A DNA stretch of 17,123 nt from an uncultured Lachnospiraceae bacterium (GTDB lineage Bacteria > Bacillota > Clostridia > Lachnospirales > Lachnospiraceae), in NCBI GenBank assembly GCA_910585065.1, contig CAJUCG010000040.1, positions 1-17,123 of the forward strand. The letters run 5' to 3'. Both the position numbers and the translations under genes were made by a program. The notes below the pieces were generated by a model. It searched no databases. It saw nothing but the letters and a program-made list of their open reading frames with translations, and was not told where the DNA came from. Shown here piece after piece: positions 12,999-17,123 of this stretch (its first letter is position 1; each line of letters starts with the position of its first letter).

Positions 12999-14909
12999 CT
13001 ATACTTCCATAATAATCGGCAAAATCATTGGATTCCGCTTCATCTTCTTCCAGAGATAATCACTCAGCGAGTCTCTTATCTCATTTTTGATCTTGCCCCA
13101 GTCCGTTGTGTTTCTTGCAAAACAATAATCAAGTGCCTCGTTGACCACACTCGCCGCCTCGTCCATCAGATTCTCCGCCTCACGCACATAGACAAAACCG
13201 CGCGAGACAATATCCGGTCCCGCAAGAAGCTGATTGGAATATTTTTCCAGTGTCAACACCACTATGATTAGACCGTTTTCTGAGAGGTACTGGCGATCGC
13301 GCAGCACGATATTGCCCACATCCCCAACGCCAAGTCCATCCACAAAGATCCCCTGCGCCGGAACCGAATCCGTAACTGCCGCGTACTCCTCCTCAAGCTC
13401 CAACACATCACCAGACTTTAACAGAAAAACATTTTGTTTCGGCACACCCATCTCCTGTGCCAATTCGCAGTGCCTATTCCTGTGACGGTATTCCCCGTGT
13501 ACTGGGATCGCATATTTTGGTCTGGTTAGCGCGTAGATCAACTTGATCTCTTCCTGGCAGGCATGACCGGATACATGGGTGTCCTGAAAAATCACTTTCG
13601 CCCCCATCATGGTCAGTTCATTGATCACCTTGGAAACACTTTTTTCATTGCCGGGGATCGGAGTAGAGCTAAAGATCACCGTATCGCCCGGATTGATTGT
13701 TACTTTCTTGTGGATATTGGCAGCCATGCGGGAGAGTGCCGCCATCGCCTCCCCCTGACTTCCGGTGGTGACAAGCACCAACTGATCATCGGTGTAATTT
13801 TTCATCGCCTCAATATCAATCAGAAGATCGTCCGGGATATCAATATAGCCAAGTTCCATTGCGGTAGTGATAATATTGACCATACTGCGCCCCTCGATAA
13901 TCACCTTCCTGCCATATTTCTGCGCCGAATTGATAATCTGCTGCACACGATCCACATTTGAGGCGAAAGTCGCGATAATAATGCGGTTATTACGGTTCTC
14001 CGCAAAAATATTGTCAAAGGTCTTGCCAACCGTGCGCTCCGACGGCGTAAATCCCGGTCGAAGTACATTAGTACTCTCACACAAAAGTGCCAAAACACCC
14101 TTTCTCCCCAGCTCGCCAAAACGCTGAAGGTCAATCATATCACCAAAGACAGGGGTGTAATCCACTTTGAAATCACCCGTGTGGATGATAAGACCAGCCG
14201 GAGTAAAAATAGCAAGTGCCGCCGCATCCGCAATACTATGGTTGGTGCGGATAAATTCAACGCGCATACAGCCTAGCGTTACTGACTGCCCGTACTTTAC
14301 AATTTTTCGCTTGGTACTCTTTAGCATCCCATGCTCTTTTAATTTATTTTCGATAATCCCGATCGTCAGTTTAGTCGCGTAAACTGGCACATTGATTTCC
14401 TTTAAGACATAGGGAAGGGAACCAATATGATCCTCGTGCCCGTGCGTGATCGCAAACCCTTTTACTTTTTCAATATTTTCCTTCAAATAAGTAATATCCG
14501 GGATCACCAGATCAATCCCAAGCATATCATCTTCCGGGAAGGCTAGACCGCAATCTACCACTATAATACTGTCCTCATACTCAATCGCCGTAATATTCAT
14601 CCCGATCTGTTCTAATCCGCCCAGCGGAATGATTTTTACGCGTTTGCCCGTCCCCTGCGGCTGTGGCTTTGTCCTTGCGTTAGCCCTTACTCCCCTCACC
14701 GGCGCATTCGCCGCCAGACTTTTTCTTGTGGTCACTCTGCCGGGTCCCTTGGCAATCCGCTCACTGCCCACCTTTTCCTGCCTTGACGTGCCCGCAGGTT
14801 TTCTTGCCGTCCTGGTCACGATCCTTGGTCTTCTCACTTTTCTTTCCTGCTGTGCCGGTTTCTCCATATTCTGTCCGTTTTCTTCCGGCAATTCCATCTC
14901 TCTTTTCAA
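12999..14909 (-). CDS. rnj: Ribonuclease J with a long basic N-terminal extension
   Basis: RNase J is a metallo-beta-lactamase/beta-CASP exo- and endoribonuclease central to mRNA decay and RNA maturation in Firmicutes. 636 residues against about 555 for Bacillus RNase J1; the extra part is residues 1-88, rich in Arg, Lys, Pro and Ala and probably disordered. The catalytic core starts at VKIIPLGGLEQIGMN (91-105). THGHEDHIGSLPY (155-167) supplies the HxHxDH zinc motif; FIRTNHSIADA, IIHTGDFKVD, IFSSTPIPGNE, DTHVSGHACQEEIKL and PVHGEYRH complete the family set. The TTG start at 14909 is preferred because GAGG lies about six bases upstream; an ATG at 14897 is weaker. It sits inside the ireB-trhP cluster between DUF1292 and mltG, a position not shared by Bacillus. 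Confidence 0.95.
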   Translation of the reverse strand: MKREMELPEENGQNMEKPAQQERKVRRPRIVTRTARKPAGTSRQEKVGSERIAKGPGRVTTRKSLAANAPVRGVRANARTKPQPQGTGKRVKIIPLGGLEQIGMNITAIEYEDSIIVVDCGLAFPEDDMLGIDLVIPDITYLKENIEKVKGFAITHGHEDHIGSLPYVLKEINVPVYATKLTIGIIENKLKEHGMLKSTKRKIVKYGQSVTLGCMRVEFIRTNHSIADAAALAIFTPAGLIIHTGDFKVDYTPVFGDMIDLQRFGELGRKGVLALLCESTNVLRPGFTPSERTVGKTFDNIFAENRNNRIIIATFASNVDRVQQIINSAQKYGRKVIIEGRSMVNIITTAMELGYIDIPDDLLIDIEAMKNYTDDQLVLVTTGSQGEAMAALSRMAANIHKKVTINPGDTVIFSSTPIPGNEKSVSKVINELTMMGAKVIFQDTHVSGHACQEEIKLIYALTRPKYAIPVHGEYRHRNRHCELAQEMGVPKQNVFLLKSGDVLELEEEYAAVTDSVPAQGIFVDGLGVGDVGNIVLRDRQYLSENGLIIVVLTLEKYSNQLLAGPDIVSRGFVYVREAENLMDEAASVVNEALDYCFARNTTDWGKIKNEIRDSLSDYLWKKMKRNPMILPIIMEV

Positions 14910-14974
14910 ATTATCCTCTCATTCTGCCGTCCTATGGCTGTTATTTTCTATAATCAACAATGTACCCCAAAATA

Positions 14975-15256
14975 TTACACGATATCCACGTCCTCTAAAA
15001 GCTCCTCAAAAACTCCCGCCAGCGCGCATAATTCCTCGTCATCGTCCACGATCTCATACAGAGCCTGCGCGCTCTGTTCATCGGACAAATCCTTTAAAAT
15101 TAACGCCTCTGCCTCCGGGGAATCTTCATCCTCCGTCACTAATAAATAGTTGATACCATAAAATCTTGTCTGTTCTAAAACACAAAACTGTACTTGAGTA
15201 CCGTCCTCCATTACAAACGGAATCTTCCTTCCATCCTTATTTTTTCCTGTATCCAT
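14975..15256 (-). CDS. DUF1292 family protein (YrzB-like)
   Basis: 93 residues, very acidic C-terminal half. PFVMEDGTQVQFCVLEQTRF then YGINYLLVTEDED is the usual DUF1292 pattern (E-DG-x-x-x-x-F-x-V-L, YxLv-pxxE), followed by an acidic helix (DDDEELCALAGVFEELLEDV). Known of the family: small proteins of unknown function nearly always placed next to ruvX and ireB in Firmicutes, as here. The ATG at 15256 follows AAAGG; the gene begins 15 bases after the ruvX stop. Confidence 0.88.
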   Translation of the reverse strand: MDTGKNKDGRKIPFVMEDGTQVQFCVLEQTRFYGINYLLVTEDEDSPEAEALILKDLSDEQSAQALYEIVDDDEELCALAGVFEELLEDVDIV

Positions 15257-15271
15257 CTGATAATACCTTTC

Positions 15272-15727
15272 TTATTCCGCCGTTTCTATATCCTTTCCAT
15301 CCCCGCAATTTGCGCGGTAATCCAGATAATTTTGCAGGATAACCGCCGCGGCTATCTTGTCCACCACCGCTCTCTTCTTTTCTAAGCTTACCTCCGCCAA
15401 ATCAAGGACGCGCTGCGCTGTAACCGTGGTCAGACGCTCGTCCCAGAGCAGCGTAGGAATCCCCGTTCGCCTCTTGATATCCTCCGCAAATGCCTCGCAT
15501 TTTTGCGCGCGATCTCCCACAGTGTTGTTCATATTCTTTGGATAGCCGACCACAATAAGCTTTACCCCATACCCAACTGCCAATTCCTCAATCCTCGCAT
15601 AGGTCTGACGCAGCTTATTTTCCTGTTTGCGCCGGATGACTTCAAGCCCCTGTGCTATGCATAAAAGCTCGTCGCTGACCGCAACACCGACGGTCATCGC
15701 CCCCACATCCAATCCCATAATTCTCAT
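15272..15727 (-). CDS. ruvX: RuvX/YqgF family nuclease (Holliday junction resolvase-like; pre-16S rRNA processing)
   Basis: 151 residues, normal length, RNase H fold. GLDVGAMTVGVAVSD (5-19) contains the first catalytic Asp; the usual K in GxKTIG is M here. VVGYPKNMNNTVGDRA is the central motif, DERLTT carries a catalytic acidic residue, and VDKIAAAVILQNYLD with its Asp ends the site. In E. coli YqgF matures the 16S rRNA 5' end; a Holliday junction role is claimed for some orthologues. The ATG at 15727 is fixed by the conserved N-terminus, but the nearest strong Shine-Dalgarno (AGGAGGG, 15753-15747) is 19 bases away, an odd spacing. Confidence 0.94.
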   Translation of the reverse strand: MRIMGLDVGAMTVGVAVSDELLCIAQGLEVIRRKQENKLRQTYARIEELAVGYGVKLIVVGYPKNMNNTVGDRAQKCEAFAEDIKRRTGIPTLLWDERLTTVTAQRVLDLAEVSLEKKRAVVDKIAAAVILQNYLDYRANCGDGKDIETAE

Positions 15728-15764
15728 TTTACCGTACCGTTTATTTCCCTCCTAATTTTATTTA

Positions 15765-15833
15765 AGAATGCCCCGGTGTTTTTATGCGGTGTGAAAATCG
15801 TTTCCGCACGCCGATCCTTTCCGAAGGCATTCT
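15765..15833 (-). promoter_or_regulatory. Folded leader between ireB and ruvX
   Basis: AGAATGCC (15765-15772) pairs perfectly with GGCATTCT (15826-15833), and inside it CGGTGTG pairs with CACGCCG with one G-U pair. The folded part ends about a dozen bases before the strong Shine-Dalgarno of ruvX. There is no T run, so it is not an ordinary terminator. It could be an RNA control element, an RNase processing site or a small RNA; I recognise no known riboswitch. Confidence 0.4.
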
Positions 15834-15875
15834 CCCCGCCAGAGATTCTTTCCGACTGAGAAAAACATATGCTAA

Positions 15876-15890
15876 GCACTGATATAGTGC
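15876..15890 (-). terminator. Small hairpin just after ireB, weak terminator or processing site
   Basis: GCACT (15876-15880) and AGTGC (15886-15890) form a five-pair stem; on the minus strand TTAGCATATGTTTTTC follows. Probably too weak to stop most transcripts, so readthrough into ruvX is expected. Confidence 0.3.
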
Positions 15891-15900
15891 ATTTACTTTT

Positions 15901-16161
15901 CTACATAAAATGATAAGAAATATAATCCTTTAAAAGCTCCTCAATAATCTCATCACGTTCCACTTTCATAATAAGGCTTCTCGCCCCAAGATGACTGGTG
16001 ATGTAGGTTGGGTCACCGGACATCACATAGCCAACAATCTGGCTGACCGGATTATATCCTTTTTCCGTCAATGCGCGGTAAACAGTTGCAATCACTTCCT
16101 TCACGCCCTGCTCCTGCTCTTTTTGCGCACAAAAATATTGTGTGTTGGATAACTCCTGCAT
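15901..16161 (-). CDS. ireB: IreB family regulatory phosphoprotein (UPF0297)
   Basis: 86 residues from the ATG at 16161; a GTG at 16170 would add three. The family core is complete: KEVIATVYRALTEKGYNPVS, then QIVGYVMSGDPTYITSHLGA, then a basic helix VERDEIIEELLKDYISYH. In Enterococcus IreB is phosphorylated near the N-terminus by the PASTA kinase IreK and lowers cephalosporin resistance. With the ATG start a threonine falls at position 7 (SNTQYF), consistent with such a site. The only ribosome site, AAAGG, is 11 bases from the ATG and 2 from the GTG, so the start is not settled. It is first in the ruvX operon, its usual place. Confidence 0.9.
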   Translation of the reverse strand: MQELSNTQYFCAQKEQEQGVKEVIATVYRALTEKGYNPVSQIVGYVMSGDPTYITSHLGARSLIMKVERDEIIEELLKDYISYHFM

Positions 16162-16220
16162 CGTTCTCACATCCTTTGCTGTAATTCCTAATTTTGTCTT
16201 CGAATAGCCACTTATCTTAT

Positions 16221-16249
16221 ATCATAATACAAACTGCCAAAAATTTCAA
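16221..16249 (-). promoter_or_regulatory. Predicted sigma-A promoter of the ireB-trhP cluster
   Basis: On the minus strand TTGAAA (16249-16244), 17 bases, TATGAT (16226-16221). The -35 overlaps the mtaB stop codon. It may add transcription to readthrough from mtaB, since no terminator lies between. Confidence 0.6.
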
Positions 16250-17123
16250 TCCTCTTTCGATTGTTTTCTTTCAAACAGGAGAATTTCTCCTACATAATCC
16301 CCTTTGATCTGACCTTTTACAAAGAGATTGGACAAATCTTTTTCCGCCTGCATTGCAAATTTCATATATCGCTCGTTATGCCCTACCATAAACGAGCTTC
16401 CCTGAAACTGCATTTTCTCCTCAAAAAGTACTGTCGTTTCCTCCCTGAAAAATAACCGCTCATATGCGCGCCGCATTTTTTCTTCCAGTGCAAAAAGTGC
16501 CTCACTGCGCGCAGCTTTTACCTGATCCGGCACCTGCCCCGGCATATCCGCCGCCCTTGTCCCCTTCCTGCGGGAATATTTGAAAATATGCATCTGTGCA
16601 AACTGTACCTGTTCAACAAATTGCATTGTCTCTCCAAATTCTTCCTCAGACTCCCCCGGAAATCCCACAATCACATCTGTAGTAATGGCAGGGCGATCAT
16701 AAAAGCGGCGCAAAATCTTGCAGCTTTCTAAATATTCTTCCGTGTGATAATGACGGTTCATGCGCTCTAGCGTTTTGTTGCAGCCGCTTTGCAGCGAGAG
16801 ATGAAAATGGGGACAAACCTTTGTGCCAGCTAATGCCTCCACAAACGGTTCAGTCACAATGCGCGGTTCTAGGGAGCCAAGCCGGATTCGTTCAATTCCC
16901 GATATCCCATCAATGCGGCGGATCAAATCGACTAGCGGAAACTCCCCCGTATCCGGGCGAAGCAGTGCCTGCTCTCTCCTGGAATAATTTTCCATTCCGT
17001 AGGAGGAGAGATGTATCCCCGTCAGCACAATTTCCTGATAACCTGCCGCGGCAAGACGGCGCACCTCAGCTTCCACCGCCTCAATACTGCGGCTGCGAAT
17101 TCTTCCGCGCGCATACGGGATAA
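16246..17123 (-). CDS. mtaB: tRNA t6A37 methylthiotransferase MtaB, N-terminus cut by the window edge
   Basis: MtaB converts t6A to ms2t6A at tRNA position 37 using radical SAM chemistry. The open frame runs through the right edge; the first complete codons read IPYARGRIRSRSIEAVEAEV, the segment just after the radical-SAM CxxxCxxC motif, so about the first third (the UPF0004 domain and the cysteine motif) lies outside. Seen: EIVLTGIHLSSYG, IRLGSLEPRIVTEPFVEAL, FHLSLQSGCNKTLERMNRHY, TTDVIVGFPGESEEEF, MHIFKYSRRKGTRAADMPGQ and a C-terminal TRAM-like tail (VKGQIKGDYVGEIL). IPYARGR and the TGIHL motif favour MtaB over MiaB. Any ATG or GTG inside the visible part is internal. Confidence 0.93.
   Translation of the reverse strand, partial: IPYARGRIRSRSIEAVEAEVRRLAAAGYQEIVLTGIHLSSYGMENYSRREQALLRPDTGEFPLVDLIRRIDGISGIERIRLGSLEPRIVTEPFVEALAGTKVCPHFHLSLQSGCNKTLERMNRHYHTEEYLESCKILRRFYDRPAITTDVIVGFPGESEEEFGETMQFVEQVQFAQMHIFKYSRRKGTRAADMPGQVPDQVKAARSEALFALEEKMRRAYERLFFREETTVLFEEKMQFQGSSFMVGHNERYMKFAMQAEKDLSNLFVKGQIKGDYVGEILLFERKQSKED

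Noticed and set aside
13563..13961. A 132-residue plus-strand ORF opposite RNase J
   Set aside because: Antisense shadow of a highly conserved gene, with no independent support.

Overview
The window looks like a chromosomal piece of an anaerobic, spore-forming, probably motile Firmicute, most likely Lachnospiraceae (class Clostridia). This is inferred from the strong AGGAGG-type ribosome sites, the moderate GC content, a SigK-type sporulation sigma factor, a two-subunit PyrK/PyrD dihydroorotate dehydrogenase, a CE2-type esterase and the ireB-ruvX-DUF1292-mltG-trmR-trhP gene order known from Bacillus and clostridia. I see no mobile element, CRISPR array, tRNA or rRNA.

Layout, left to right. 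(1) 1-1504, minus: most of an EF-G-like translational GTPase, cut by the left edge. (2) 1811-3952, plus: an aromatic amino acid operon, aroF-tyrA, behind a near-consensus sigma-A promoter and ended by a hairpin shared with the convergent regulator. (3) 4027-6000, minus: the most unusual part. A 318-residue regulator joins an XRE-type DNA-binding domain to a soluble domain that aligns with the cytoplasmic domain of the flagellar export protein FlhA. Its upstream neighbour encodes a small protein that resembles the C-terminal core of the filament cap FliD. That neighbour has a sigma-D (FliA-type) promoter overlapping a sigma-A promoter, and the regulator has a perfect 14-bp palindrome before its start. 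(4) 6272-7321, plus: a CE2-like SGNH esterase without a signal peptide. (5) 7422-9464, minus: an operon of an unknown 109-residue protein, pyrK and pyrD, for the fourth step of pyrimidine synthesis. (6) 9616-10251, plus: a SigK-like sigma factor without the usual pro-sequence, starting at TTG and preceded by a sigma-E/K-like promoter. (7) 10309-16161, minus: the conserved cluster ireB, ruvX, DUF1292, rnj (RNase J), a truncated mltG, trmR, trhP, starting from a promoter that overlaps the end of mtaB. (8) 16246-17123, minus: mtaB, cut by the right edge.

How the genes connect. MtaB, TrmR and TrhP all modify tRNA anticodon loops. In other bacteria TrhP needs prephenate, the metabolite that TyrA in this window consumes. 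The main novelty candidate is the flagellar-themed pair at 4027-6000. FlhA's cytoplasmic domain normally receives chaperone-bound FliD and flagellin, so its fusion to a DNA-binding domain next to a FliD-like protein suggests a regulator that reads the state of flagellar export. The domain matches come from hand alignment to remembered family patterns, and the function is inference.
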